Shown one piece after another: positions 25,580 to 37,320 of a stretch of 64,000 nucleotides of DNA. The notes beneath the pieces are model-generated. The model did not search any database, was not told where the DNA came from, and worked only from the letters and a program-made list of their open reading frames with translations. Both the position numbers and the translations under genes were made by a program. Location of the stretch: NCBI GenBank assembly GCA_004297725.1, contig SCUS01000071.1:372001-436000 (forward strand), written 5' to 3'. The stretch comes from Myxococcaceae bacterium. Its GTDB lineage: Bacteria; Myxococcota_A; Polyangia; Polyangiales; Ga0077539. The number at the start of each line of letters is the position of its first letter. The stretch's first letter is position 1.

Positions 25580-26801
25580 GCGCCCGCTCGATCTGGGCCT
25601 GGATGGCCCTCCCGTGGGCGCTGCCTCCGAAGCCCGCGATGACCGCCTCGCGCGCCGCAATCCCCTCGCGGCGCAGGCGCTCGGGGTCGTGGAGGTAGGC
25701 CAGCATCGCGTCGGCGAAGAGGCTGGTGGAGGGCGACGGGGGGAGGAGCGTTCCGGTCTCGCCGTCGCGCACCATCTCGCCGACCCCGCCCACGTCGAAG
25801 GCCACCACCGGGCGCTCGTAGGCCATGCCCTCGATGACCGTGCGGGGCAGCGGGTCGGGGTACACCGACGGGAGCACCGCCACGTCGAAGTCCTGGAGCC
25901 ACGGTCTTACGTCCTCGGTAAAGCCGGGGAAGAGGAAGCGGCCCTCGAGGCCCAGCTCCACGACCAGCGCCCGGCACTCCGCGAGGTGGTCGCCGGGCAG
26001 GTCGGCGGGCGTGTCGCCGAGCACCACGAAGTACGGCCGGTGGCGCTCCTCCGGGGAGCAGCGGTCGATGAGCTCGCGCGCCGCGCGGATCATGTGGGGG
26101 TAGCCCTTGCGCGGGAGGATGCGCCCCATGCTGCCGTAGATCAACGCGTCCTGCGGGACGAGGCTCCCGCGCAGCGCGCCGGGGGTGGCGTCGCGGCGGT
26201 AGCGCTCGACGTCGACGGCGTTGTGCACCACCGCGACCTTCTCGGGCAGCCCCGGGAAGAGGGCCGCCGAGGCGTTGGAGACACAGACGATGCGCTTCAC
26301 CTGGCGGCTGCGGGCGAGGGCGCCGTGGAGCGCCCGGCTCGCCGCGGGGATGGCCGTGTAGCGCACGTGCCAGATCACCGGGGTGCCGGTGAGGTTGCCC
26401 ACGATGCCGCCCACGAAGTCCGCGGTGGTGCCGTTGCAGTAGATGAGCTCGACGCCGCGCTCTCGCACGAGGCGCGGGAGCGTGACCGCGAGGCGGCCCA
26501 TGCGGCCGACGTTGAGCGCGAGGCGCGGGAGGCGGACCTTCAGCGGGGCGTCGAGGTCGTCGCGCTCGACCGCGCGGTCCCAGGGCTGCCAGGCGTTCTC
26601 GATGAGGTCGGGGTCGATGATGAGCTCGTCGACCACGCTCGCCTCGCGCAGCAGGCGGGCGATGGCGTCCTCGCGAGGGAGCAGCACCATGCGGTGGATC
26701 TCCTCCGGGTCGAGGAAGCTCAGGATCGCGTGCAGGCTGCGGCCGGGGCCGCCGTTGCGCGCGGTGTCGTTGATGAAGAGCACGCGGCGGGGGCGGGTCA
26801 C
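25572..26801 (-). CDS. GT4-family glycosyltransferase
   Basis: A 409-residue GT-B enzyme: INDTARNGGPGRSLHAIL at the acceptor side, then YGSMGRILPRKGYPHMI, VVLGDTPADLP and the donor motif DPLPRTVIEGMAYERPVVAFD. The start is GTG at 26801, overlapping the stop of the RND gene (GTGA) with AGGGAGAG as ribosome binding site. Translational coupling to an exporter suggests the sugar it adds belongs to the lipid that the exporter moves. The sugar and acceptor are unknown. Confidence 0.9.
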   Translation of the reverse strand: MTRPRRVLFINDTARNGGPGRSLHAILSFLDPEEIHRMVLLPREDAIARLLREASVVDELIIDPDLIENAWQPWDRAVERDDLDAPLKVRLPRLALNVGRMGRLAVTLPRLVRERGVELIYCNGTTADFVGGIVGNLTGTPVIWHVRYTAIPAASRALHGALARSRQVKRIVCVSNASAALFPGLPEKVAVVHNAVDVERYRRDATPGALRGSLVPQDALIYGSMGRILPRKGYPHMIRAARELIDRCSPEERHRPYFVVLGDTPADLPGDHLAECRALVVELGLEGRFLFPGFTEDVRPWLQDFDVAVLPSVYPDPLPRTVIEGMAYERPVVAFDVGGVGEMVRDGETGTLLPPSPSTSLFADAMLAYLHDPERLRREGIAAREAVIAGFGGSAHGRAIQAQIERALR

Positions 26802-29398
26802 TTCGCTCTCTCCCTTCGGCGCTGCAGGAGCACCATCGCCGAGGGCAGCAGGAACATCGCCGTGGCGCTGCACGCGAGCTCCCCCGCGACGGCCAGGTAG
26901 CCGAAGGACTGCAGCGCCTGGTTGTCGGCCACGAGCAGCGAGCCGTACCCGATGATGGTCGTGAGGGAGCAGAGGGAGACCGCTCCGCCGACGGAGCGCA
27001 GGCCCTCGCCCACGTCGCCGAGGTGCTCGACGCGGTCGTAGAGGTTCATGGCGTACTCGACGCCGATGCCGAAGGTGAGCGGCAGGGCGACGAAGTTGAG
27101 GAAGTTGAGCCGCACGTCGAGGTGCGCCGCGCCGCCGACGGTCAGCAGCACCCCGGAGAGCAGCGAGCAGAGGACCATCGCCGCGGGGCCGAGGCGCCGG
27201 GTGGCGAGCAGCGAGTGGAAGACCACCACCATGAAGGCCGCGAGGGTGGCGCGCGGGCCGTCGGAGCTCATGGCGCGCACCATCTCCGCGAAGACCGTCG
27301 AGCGGCTCACCGTGGGCACCGTGCGGCCGTCGGCGAGGCGGACGTTCTGCGTGAGCTCGGCGACGATCATGAGCTTGCGCCCGTCGCTCGGGGTGAACCA
27401 CGGCTTGTAGTAGACGAAGATCGGCGTGCCGAAACGCCCGGACTTCTCGGTGAATTGTGCGCGCACCAGCGCGGGGAGCTCGTCGGGCTGCGGGGCGCGC
27501 AGGCCCTCCGGCGGGCGCCACTCCTGGGCGAGCGCGCGGTCGTCGCCGGAGAGGTGCGGGACGATCGCGTCGATGTCGGCGCGGATGCCCTGGAGGAGCT
27601 CCAGCTTGCGGGTCATCGCGGCGGGCTGGCCCCCGAGGCGGTCCCACGCGGTCTCGATGTGGTCGATGTAGCGGCCGCCGGTGCGCTGCTGGTCGCGCTG
27701 CATCAGCGCCGAGGAGAGCTCGATCACGTCCTCGAAGCGGTCGGCCAGGAGGATGTCGGGCGAGCTGCTGCGGCCGACGAAGATGCGCCCCGCGCGGCTG
27801 CTCCAGGAGTCGGCGCCGGAGTGGCGCGAGCCGCGCGAGCCGAGCCTGGCGAAGTTGTACTCCCACGGGTCCGAGAGAAAGCCCGGGAGCGCGACCGCCG
27901 CCCAGACGCAGAGCGCTGCGCCCACGGCCAGGACGTGCTTCGGGTAGCGCCCGGTGAGCCGCGCGATGGCGCCGGTGATGGGGGTGCGCGTGGGCCCGGC
28001 GGTGAAGCGGGCGGCGCGGCGGGGGAAGAGCCTCGCGCGCAGGGCCTCGACCGCGGTGACCGTCGCCGGGACGACGATCATCGTGGCGCACCAGCAGAAG
28101 AGCATCCCGACGCCGCCGATGAGTCCGAACTGCGAGAACCCGCGAAACGACGTGAGCATCAGCGTGCCGTACGCGAAGGCCGCGGCGAGGGCCGCGAGCT
28201 GCGTCCCGCGCCGGGAGACCACCGCGGCGTCGACCAGCGCGGCCTCCACGGAGTCGCCCAGCGCGCGGCGGTCGCGGTAGCGCGCCAGGTAGATGATGCC
28301 GTAGTTGATGCCGTTGCCCGCGATGATGGAGCCGAGGAAGGCCGTCGAGGCGTTGAGGTAGCCGAAGGCGAGGTAGGCCACGCTGAACGCGAGCCCGACG
28401 CCGGTGAGCATCGCGATGCCGATGTGCGCGAGCGCCGAGAACGATCGGAAGAACACCACGATCGAGCCGAGGATGAGCAGCACCGCGAGGCCCGAGGTCT
28501 TGATGGCCTCCTCCTTGAGGGCGTCACGCTCGGCGATGGCGTTGGGGATGTCGCCGCCGAGGCCGACCTGCGCGCGGGGGTGGAAGCGCTCGGGGTGGAC
28601 GTCGCGGATGATCCCCGAGACGCGGGTCATGAGCTGGTCGCCGGTGCTGTCGCCGGTGCCCGAGGCGGGCGAGCGCAGCACGATGGCGTAGAGGGTCCCT
28701 TCGGGGTTGCGGAAATACCCGGTGGGGTATTGATCGACCTCGCGGGTGCGCTGGCGGAGCTGCGCGCGGAAGTGGTGGAAGGGCCTCGCGGCGGCGGAGA
28801 CGTTGGCGGGCTCCGGCTCGGGGGGCGTAGGGGCCGCGGTGGTGGTGGACTCCGCCGGGGCGCGGCCGCGGTCGCTGCGCAGCTCGCTGCACGGCTCGTC
28901 GTCGAGGTCGATGAAGCCCGGCTGCGCCCGGCGGCGCGCGCGCTGGAGCTCGCAGGAGATCTCCTCGAGGTCTCCGACGTCGGCGTAGAGCCAGCGGCGC
29001 TCCCAGAAGAAGCGGCGGATCTCCTCGGGGCCGTGCTCGATGGTGCGCACGAGCGTGGGAGGGAGCGCGCGGAGCTGCGGCTCGAGCGCGTCGACGATGC
29101 GCTTGTTGGCCTCGGCGTCGGGCGACTCGACCACCACGAACATCGTCGCGCTGCCGCCGCCCATGCGCGCCATCGCCCGTCGCAGCAGCCTCGCGCCCAC
29201 GCTCTCCGAGGGCAGCAGCTCGATGAAGTCCTGGCGAAACTCCAGGTGCGACGCGGTGGCCACGGAGAGCGCGATCACGAGGAGCGTGCAGAGCAGCACC
29301 CGCAGCGGACGGCGGGCGCCGAGGCGGGCGAACCAGGCCACGGCGCGATCGATATGGGCGAGCGTAGGAGCGGGCGGATCAACCATCGTGGAGTTCAC
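26798..29398 (-). CDS. RND/MMPL-superfamily lipid exporter
   Basis: An 866-residue membrane protein with two repeated halves, each with a large extracytoplasmic loop and five to six helices: an initial helix around residues 33-50, DFIELLPSESVGARLL in loop 1, GNGINYGIIYLARYRDRR in helix 4/5, then the mirrored AHLDVRLNFLNFVALPLTFGIGVEYAMNLYDR in the second half (given here in pieces, GIGVEYAMNLYDR being the match). It is of the MMPL/HpnN type that exports lipids (hopanoids, mycolates), not the tripartite drug efflux type. No membrane fusion protein is adjacent. A nearby in-frame ATG (29386) is possible. It is the second gene of a four-gene minus-strand group with GT4 and methyltransferase genes. 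Confidence 0.88.
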   Translation of the reverse strand: MNSTMVDPPAPTLAHIDRAVAWFARLGARRPLRVLLCTLLVIALSVATASHLEFRQDFIELLPSESVGARLLRRAMARMGGGSATMFVVVESPDAEANKRIVDALEPQLRALPPTLVRTIEHGPEEIRRFFWERRWLYADVGDLEEISCELQRARRRAQPGFIDLDDEPCSELRSDRGRAPAESTTTAAPTPPEPEPANVSAAARPFHHFRAQLRQRTREVDQYPTGYFRNPEGTLYAIVLRSPASGTGDSTGDQLMTRVSGIIRDVHPERFHPRAQVGLGGDIPNAIAERDALKEEAIKTSGLAVLLILGSIVVFFRSFSALAHIGIAMLTGVGLAFSVAYLAFGYLNASTAFLGSIIAGNGINYGIIYLARYRDRRALGDSVEAALVDAAVVSRRGTQLAALAAAFAYGTLMLTSFRGFSQFGLIGGVGMLFCWCATMIVVPATVTAVEALRARLFPRRAARFTAGPTRTPITGAIARLTGRYPKHVLAVGAALCVWAAVALPGFLSDPWEYNFARLGSRGSRHSGADSWSSRAGRIFVGRSSSPDILLADRFEDVIELSSALMQRDQQRTGGRYIDHIETAWDRLGGQPAAMTRKLELLQGIRADIDAIVPHLSGDDRALAQEWRPPEGLRAPQPDELPALVRAQFTEKSGRFGTPIFVYYKPWFTPSDGRKLMIVAELTQNVRLADGRTVPTVSRSTVFAEMVRAMSSDGPRATLAAFMVVVFHSLLATRRLGPAAMVLCSLLSGVLLTVGGAAHLDVRLNFLNFVALPLTFGIGVEYAMNLYDRVEHLGDVGEGLRSVGGAVSLCSLTTIIGYGSLLVADNQALQSFGYLAVAGELACSATAMFLLPSAMVLLQRRRERAK

Positions 29399-29457
29399 CG
29401 GTGCACGGGCTGTTCCGGAACGGAAGAGCGGAGGATTGAGTGGGACCCGGGTAGGGA

Positions 29458-30117
29458 TCAGGGAGTGCGGCGGAGCAGCCAGTCGTAGTAGACGGTCGCG
29501 CCGGGCAGGGTGGGGATCGGCAGCGCGAGGCGCGCCTGGTCGTCGACGATGAAGCCGTTGGCGTGGAAGCGCTCGGCCACCTGCTGCGGGGTCGTGACGT
29601 GGTGGTCGTCGATGCCCTTGAAGCCGATGGCGCGAAACGACACCTCCATCATCTTGTTGACCGCGGGCATCCCCAGCAGGAACCGGCCTCCCGGGCGCAG
29701 CACGCGCCGCACCTCGGAGAGCGCCTTGTCGAACTGGTGGAGGTGCTCGAAGACCGAGAAGGACGCCACGAGGTCGAAGTGGGCGTCGGGGTAGGGGAGC
29801 TCGTAGACCGACCCCTGGCGCAGGTCGGACTTGAGCGAGAGCGCGTCGAGCACCCGCGTGGCGAGCACGGGGTCTGCGTCGAGGTCGATGCCGTGCACCT
29901 CCTTCGCCACGCCGTGCAGCGGTACCTGCACCGCGCCGGAGCCGTAGCCGACCTCCAGCGCGCGCTCGAAGCGCAGGTCGCGGAGCATGCGCAGGCCGAG
30001 GTTGATGCGCTCCCGGAAGAGCCAGCCGGTGAGCGGGCGGCGGTAGTAGCGGATCGGGTCGGTGGGGCCGTTGGAGGGGAAGCGCTTGACGAGGTCGATG
30101 GTGATCTCAGCGGCCAT
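29458..30117 (-). CDS. SAM-dependent class I methyltransferase
   Basis: A 219-residue methyltransferase. The SAM-binding motif I is EVGYGSGAVQVPL, motif II GIDLDADP, motif IV FDLVASFSVFEHL and post-motif VRRVLRPGGRFLLGMP. The protein is soluble, without a membrane segment. The position between the RND exporter and a second methyltransferase suggests it modifies a lipid or sugar in the same pathway. The substrate is unknown. Confidence 0.9.
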   Translation of the reverse strand: MAAEITIDLVKRFPSNGPTDPIRYYRRPLTGWLFRERINLGLRMLRDLRFERALEVGYGSGAVQVPLHGVAKEVHGIDLDADPVLATRVLDALSLKSDLRQGSVYELPYPDAHFDLVASFSVFEHLHQFDKALSEVRRVLRPGGRFLLGMPAVNKMMEVSFRAIGFKGIDDHHVTTPQQVAERFHANGFIVDDQARLALPIPTLPGATVYYDWLLRRTP

Positions 30118-30164
30118 GAAGAGGTCTCCGGGAGATGATCGAAGGGGAGGGGACGGGATGCTGT

Positions 30165-30905
30165 TCAGGTGGCGACGCGCTCGACCACGATGCGGGCGAA
30201 GAGGCCCGTCGAGGCGTCGCCGCGGTGGATCGAGCGGTCGGCCGCGACGAGCGCGCGGGCGATGGGGCGGGGGATGTGCGTGTTGAGCCGGAGCCCGCCG
30301 GAGAGGAGGTAGAGCCACTTGTGGAAGGGCTCGCGCTTCAGCACCCGAAGGCCCGGGAAGCTGCGCGCGAAGCGGGCGTCGGAGTCGCGGAACACGCTGG
30401 TCGGCAGGCGCGAGTTGGCGCCCTCGAGGCGGCCGACGCCGGCGATGTTCCAGTCGTTGGGGTCGAGGAGCGAGGGCTCGTGGTGGAGGCCCCGGTAGAA
30501 CCACTGCCCGAGGGGCGTGAACCACGGCTCGATGAGCACGATGCGCCCGCCCGGGCGGAGGACGGTCTGCGCGCCGCGCAGGAAGGCCTCGCAGTCGGGC
30601 AGGTGGTGGAAGACGTTGAAGGCCACGATGGCGTCGAGCGAGTCGGGGCCGAAGGAGTCGGTGATGTTGCAGGCGTCGACCACGCGGTCGACCCGCGGCA
30701 CCGGCACGCACTCGCTCGTGATGGTGTGCGGCGCAAACTCCCGGAAGAAGCCGCCGCCCGAGCCGAGCTCCAGCACCCGGGGAAACTCCGCCGGGGGGAT
30801 CTCCTCCACGATGCGGGAGTACACGTCCCGGTAGATCTCGTGGAGCAGTGGATTGGCCCGGATGCGCCCTGCGGCGTCCTCGATTTCGTGCTCTGCGTCA
30901 GCCAT
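30165..30905 (-). CDS. SAM-dependent class I methyltransferase
   Basis: A 246-residue methyltransferase with motif I LELGSGGGFFREF, acidic VVDACNITDSF, the FNVFHHLPD motif and LRPGGRIVLIEPWF. It is distinct in sequence from the neighbouring methyltransferase and has a longer C-terminal domain (PFHKWLYLLSGGL), seen in methyltransferases acting on large or lipidic substrates. It is the likely first gene of the minus-strand operon with the other methyltransferase, RND and GT4 genes. The substrate is unknown. Confidence 0.9.
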   Translation of the reverse strand: MADAEHEIEDAAGRIRANPLLHEIYRDVYSRIVEEIPPAEFPRVLELGSGGGFFREFAPHTITSECVPVPRVDRVVDACNITDSFGPDSLDAIVAFNVFHHLPDCEAFLRGAQTVLRPGGRIVLIEPWFTPLGQWFYRGLHHEPSLLDPNDWNIAGVGRLEGANSRLPTSVFRDSDARFARSFPGLRVLKREPFHKWLYLLSGGLRLNTHIPRPIARALVAADRSIHRGDASTGLFARIVVERVAT

Positions 30906-30969
30906 CTTCGTTGCTGCGGCCCACTACCACACCGACGCCGCGCCCGCACCAGAGGGGCGCTCTGCCCGC

Positions 30970-31400
30970 TCAGGGCGCCTCGGGCTCCGCGCGCACCACC
31001 CCGGCGTAGGCGTGGGCCATGATGGTCTCCGCGGCGTCGAGGGCGCGGGCGTCCGTCGCGGCCGTGCGCAGCGCGACGATCTCCCCGCCCGGCAGGGGGG
31101 TCTGTCGCAGCAGCGCCGCCGCCGCCCGCACGGCCTCCGGCGCGCCCTCGTCGACGGCGAGGGCGGCGAGGTGGTCCATGTACGAGCGGCCGTAGGCCTC
31201 GGGCAGCGGGTCGAGCGTCGCGAGCCACCCGTTGAGGCTCACCCCCGCGGCGCGCCGACACCCCGCGAGCCCCGCCCGGCCGTTGTGCGCGGCGTAGGCC
31301 CGCCTCGCCTGCTCCAGCTCGCCCATCGAGGCCCGCAGCCACTCGCGCGGGGTGTAGCGGTAGAGCCAGTGCTCGGGATCGGGCTCGCGCATCGCCCCGA

Positions 31401-31404
<4 letters not shown>
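30970..31404 (-). CDS. Uncharacterised helical protein coupled to purL
   Basis: A 144-residue soluble, helix-rich protein. GTG 31404 overlaps the purL stop (GTGA); ATG 31392 would give 140 residues. The N-terminus carries [18 protein letters not shown], then an [26 protein letters not shown] repeat-like helix pair. That pattern and size resemble HEPN-like or small helical-bundle proteins, but I do not see the HEPN RXXXXH motif clearly. Function unknown; the coupling to purL suggests co-expression rather than a proven role in purine synthesis. Confidence 0.65.
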
Positions 31405-33683
<2,279 letters not shown>

Positions 33684-33706
33684 GGCTGTGGGGTCCCTGG
33701 GTTGTC

Positions 33707-34405
33707 TCAGCGCGCCAGGGCGGCGCGCACGGCGGAGTGGAAGAGCAGGCGGCCGTCGGTGCCGCCGAGGATGGGCTCGGCCATGCGCTCGGGGTGCGGC
33801 ATGAGCCCGAGCACGTTGCGCCGCGGGCCGCCGTAGAGCCCGGCGATGTCGTGCAGCGAGCCGTTGGGGTTGGCCGGGAGGCGAGCGTCGGGCGCCGCCG
33901 CCGGCACATAGCGGAAGGCCACGAGGGACTTCGACTCCAGCGACTGGAGCGTCGCCTCGTCGGCCTGGTAGCGGCCCTCGGCGTGGGCGATGGGCAGGCG
34001 CAGCACGCGGCCGCGGAGGTCTTGCGTGAAGGGGCCGTCGGCGTCGACCCGCACCAGCACGTCGCGGCACTCGAAGCGGAGGTGCGCGTTGCGGGTGAGG
34101 GCGCCGGGGAGCAGCCCCGCCTCGGTGAGGATCTGGAAGCCGTTGCAGATGCCGAGGAGCAGCCCGCCGCGCTCGACGTGGCGGCGGACGTCGGCCATCA
34201 CCGGGGCGAAGCGGGCGATGGCGCCGCAGCGGAGGTAGTCGCCGTAGGAGAAGCCGCCAGGGAGCACCACGAGGTCGGTGCCCGCGGGGAGCGTCGGGGT
34301 CTTGTGGAAGACGTAGGAGGTCTCGACCCCGACCACGTCACGCAGCGTGTGCAGCGCGTCGAAATCGGCGTTCGATCCTGGGAACTGAATCACCACCGCA
34401 CGCAT
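33707..34405 (-). CDS. purQ: Phosphoribosylformylglycinamidine synthase, glutaminase subunit
   Basis: A 232-residue class I glutamine amidotransferase. It starts [14 protein letters not shown], has the nucleophile Cys87 in GICNGFQ, the [13 protein letters not shown] motif and the His-Glu of PHPER near the C-terminus. It delivers ammonia to PurL, encoded immediately downstream. About 250 bp of upstream sequence without a gene separates it from the divergent GT4 gene, so a promoter is expected there, but I see no confident consensus. Confidence 0.96.
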   Translation of the reverse strand: MRAVVIQFPGSNADFDALHTLRDVVGVETSYVFHKTPTLPAGTDLVVLPGGFSYGDYLRCGAIARFAPVMADVRRHVERGGLLLGICNGFQILTEAGLLPGALTRNAHLRFECRDVLVRVDADGPFTQDLRGRVLRLPIAHAEGRYQADEATLQSLESKSLVAFRYVPAAAPDARLPANPNGSLHDIAGLYGGPRRNVLGLMPHPERMAEPILGGTDGRLLFHSAVRAALAR

Positions 34406-34652
34406 CGACGGGCACCGCCTCCTCGTAAGACGGGCGGAACCCTAGTGGCTCCCGCCGCCCCAGCGCAAGCAGCCTATGGGGAGCGGGGGGCCCGCCGGGC
34501 GGCCGAGCTCGCTGGGGGGTGGACACCGCACTCCGCGGCTCCCGCAGCGGCGAAACCGATGCGCGCGACAGGGCATCCGAGTTGAGCTAGTTCGGCGTGG
34601 ACAGTGCGCCGGTGCGTCAGCGAGACGCCGCGTAACCAACGAGGTCTTCCTC

Positions 34653-35813
34653 ATGCGAGTGCTCGACATCACGAGCGCGTTTTCGAATTCGTGTGGCGGC
34701 ATCAAGCGCTACTACCGCGAGAAGGCGAAGGCGCTCCCCCGGCTCGGCGTGGAGTGTCACTTCGCGGTGCCCGGCGAGGAGCGATCGAGCGAGGCCTTCG
34801 GCGAGGGGACGCTCCACCGGCTGCCCGGTCCGCCGATGCCGGGCAACGGCGCCTACCGTCTCTTCGGTCTGCGGGCGGGCATCGGCGAGCTCATCCAGCG
34901 GCTCCAGCCCGACGTGATCGAGGTCGCGAGCCACTACGCGCTGCCCGACATCGTGCTGCGCGCGGCGCGCAGAGCGCAGAAGCCTCCGCGGGTGGTGGGC
35001 TACTTCCACAGCCATCCCCGGCAGGTGGTCGAGAACATCACCCACGGGCACTCGTCCCGCTCCGGCGGCGACGCGCTGGCCGAGTTGGTCTGGTCGTTCT
35101 TCCGCCGTCAGCACCGCCGGTACGACGCCACGCTGGTCGCGTCCCCGACGCTGGGGCGCGAGCTCTCCGAGCGCGGGTTTCCCCGGGTGCGCGAGGTCGG
35201 CCTCGGGGTCGACGTGGAGGTGTTCTCCCCCGCCGGGCCGACTCCCCGCGGCGCCCCGCCCACCATCTGCTACTCCGGGCGCTTCACCGTCGACAAGGAG
35301 CTTCCGGTGCTTCTCGCGGCCTTCGACCGCGTGCACGCCGCCACCGGCGCCCGCCTCCTCCTGGTGGGCGACGGACCGATGCGCCCCGAGCTGGAGGCCT
35401 TCGCGCTCGGTCGCCCGGCGGTCACCGTCGGCCCCTACCTCGACTCGCCCGCCGGGGTCGCTGGGGTGCTCGCGTCGAGCGACGTGGTGGTGGTCTCCAG
35501 CCGCTCGGAGACCTTCTCGCTCTCGACCGCGGAGGCCATCGCCTGCGGCGCTCTCGTCGTGGGGCCCACCGAGGGCGCGGTGGCCGACCTGATCCGCTAC
35601 ACCGGCGCGGGGCGCTGCTTCCGCGCGGGCGACGCGGACTCCCTCGGCGACGCCCTCATCGCGGCGCTCTCCGCCGACGCGAGCGCCCGCTCCGCGCAGG
35701 GCGCCGAGGGGAGGGCGCGGATGGTCGAGCGGTACACCTGGTCCGCCGTGATGGAGCGCCTCGTCGACGCGTACCGCGACGCGCTCGCCGCGCCGGTCCT
35801 CCAGGGTCGATAA
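34653..35813 (+). CDS. GT4-family glycosyltransferase
   Basis: A 386-residue GT-B glycosyltransferase. N-terminal MRVLDITSAFSNSCGGIKRYYREKAK has the GGIKRY acceptor loop; the donor half has YSGRFTVDKELPVLLAAF, LLVGDGPMRPELEAF and the E-x7-E region SETFSLSTAEAIACGALVV. It resembles UDP-sugar-using enzymes of the PimB/diglucosyl-diacylglycerol type. ATG 34653 is preferred to an in-frame ATG at 34476 because homologues start at this strand. It is followed by a MATE exporter gene 58 bp downstream, a pair that may move a glycosylated product. Confidence 0.9.
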   Translation: MRVLDITSAFSNSCGGIKRYYREKAKALPRLGVECHFAVPGEERSSEAFGEGTLHRLPGPPMPGNGAYRLFGLRAGIGELIQRLQPDVIEVASHYALPDIVLRAARRAQKPPRVVGYFHSHPRQVVENITHGHSSRSGGDALAELVWSFFRRQHRRYDATLVASPTLGRELSERGFPRVREVGLGVDVEVFSPAGPTPRGAPPTICYSGRFTVDKELPVLLAAFDRVHAATGARLLLVGDGPMRPELEAFALGRPAVTVGPYLDSPAGVAGVLASSDVVVVSSRSETFSLSTAEAIACGALVVGPTEGAVADLIRYTGAGRCFRAGDADSLGDALIAALSADASARSAQGAEGRARMVERYTWSAVMERLVDAYRDALAAPVLQGR

Positions 35814-35871
35814 GCCCCGGTGGCGGGTCGCGGCGCCCCGCGATCTGCGCTATGGCCCCGGGCCTTCACCG

Positions 35872-37320
35872 ATGGCCGACCAGACGACCAGCGACCCCGC
35901 GCGCGACCGCATGCTCCATGGACCGCTCGCCTGGACGGTGCTCCGCTTCGGCGCCCCGCTCGCCGCGGCCATGGTGCTGCAGGTCGTCTTCAACCTCGTC
36001 GACCAGTACATCATCGCGAGGCTCCCGCCGGTCCTCTCCGACGCCTCGCTCGACGCCCTCGGCATCTGCGACATGGTCGCGGCGCTGGGGACCATCCTCT
36101 CCTACGGGGTCTCCTCCGCCACGGCCACGCTGGTGTCCCAGGCCCGGGGGCGCGGCAACCAGCGCGAGGTCGCCGAGATCGCCTGGGGCAGCGTCGGGCT
36201 CGTGACCCTGATGGGCCTCGTCTTCGGCGCGGTGGCCATCCTCGGGGCGGACGTGATCGTGCACAGCCTCCTCGGCGCCAAGGGGCTCGTGCGCGAGCTC
36301 GCCGGGGCCTACCTCCGGGTCATCGTCGGAGGAATCGTCACGGTGTTCGTGATGTTCCAGGTGACGGCGGTGCAGCGCTCGATGGGGCACTCGAAGCTGC
36401 CCCTCGCGGTGTTCGCCTCGGGCAACGTCCTCAACCTCTTCCTCGCGGTGCTCCTCGTCTACGGCCCCGGCCCCGCGCCCGCGATCTTCTCCTGGGGTCC
36501 TCCCATCGCCGCCGCGCTCGGCCTCCCCCGCTGGGGCGTCGTGGGCGCTGCCTGGGCGACGGTCATCGCCCGCGCGGCGGTCATGATCGTCCCGCTCCTC
36601 CTCCTGCGCCGCGAGCTCGAGGTCGCCTCGCACGAGGCCCCCTTCCTCCCGTCGCGCGCCGTGCTGGGCCGCCTGGTCGCGCTCGCCTGGCCGACCAGCA
36701 CGCAGTTCACCGTACGCATCGGCGCGGTGCTCCTGGTCATCGCCCTGGTGCACCACTTCTTTACCACCCCGGGTAACAGCGACGCGGGCACCGCCTACGC
36801 GCTCTGCCTCCGCATGGAGACCATGGCCCTCTTCGTCTCCATGGGCTGGGGCGGCGCGGCGCAGACCCTCGTCGGCACCAACATCGGCGCCGGCCTCTAC
36901 GACCGCGCCCAGCGCGCGGCCTGGATCACCGGGGCCTACAACGTCCTCACCATGCTCGGGCTCGCCGCGCTCTTCATCGGCGCGGGGGAGCACTTCCTGC
37001 GCTTCTTCACCACGCAGGAGGCCATCGTGCAGCGCGCGAAGGACTACCTCCTCTTCGTGGGCCCCTCGTACATGGCCTTCGGCTTCGCGATCGTGCTCGG
37101 CAACGCGCTGGTCGGCGCCGGGGCCACGAGGCTCGCGCTGCGCATCGACCTCGTGCTGGTGCTCGCGGTGCAGGCCCCGCTGATGCTGGCGGTGACGGCC
37201 CTCTTCCACGCCCCGCCCTCGGGCCTCTGGACCGCCGTGGTGGCGGTCAACCTCGTGAGCGCGCTCGTCTACACCTTCGTCGCTCGCAAGAAGTCTTCAT
37301 GGCGCAGCTTCAACGTCTGA
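35872..37320 (+). CDS. MATE-family multidrug/lipid exporter
   Basis: A 482-residue protein with about 12 transmembrane helices in two homologous halves. Typical MATE features are FGAPLAAAMVLQVVFNLVDQYII near the start and DMVAALGTILSYGVSSATATLVSQARGRGN after helix 2 (written as its parts), plus the mirrored LVGTNIGAGLYDRAQRAAW in the second half. It is a Na+/H+-coupled exporter of drugs, metabolites or lipid-linked sugars. It lies directly behind a glycosyltransferase gene, so it could act in a flippase role, but the substrate is not readable. The 3' end overlaps the next gene by 22 bp. Confidence 0.9.
   Translation: MADQTTSDPARDRMLHGPLAWTVLRFGAPLAAAMVLQVVFNLVDQYIIARLPPVLSDASLDALGICDMVAALGTILSYGVSSATATLVSQARGRGNQREVAEIAWGSVGLVTLMGLVFGAVAILGADVIVHSLLGAKGLVRELAGAYLRVIVGGIVTVFVMFQVTAVQRSMGHSKLPLAVFASGNVLNLFLAVLLVYGPGPAPAIFSWGPPIAAALGLPRWGVVGAAWATVIARAAVMIVPLLLLRRELEVASHEAPFLPSRAVLGRLVALAWPTSTQFTVRIGAVLLVIALVHHFFTTPGNSDAGTAYALCLRMETMALFVSMGWGGAAQTLVGTNIGAGLYDRAQRAAWITGAYNVLTMLGLAALFIGAGEHFLRFFTTQEAIVQRAKDYLLFVGPSYMAFGFAIVLGNALVGAGATRLALRIDLVLVLAVQAPLMLAVTALFHAPPSGLWTAVVAVNLVSALVYTFVARKKSSWRSFNV

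Noticed and set aside
26798..29398. RND gene as a tripartite drug efflux pump component
   Set aside because: No membrane fusion or TolC-type gene nearby and loop layout is MMPL/HpnN-like, so lipid export is more plausible.
27023..29488. An 821-codon plus-strand open frame opposite the RND gene
   Set aside because: Antisense shadow; the minus-strand frame encodes a clear MMPL protein.
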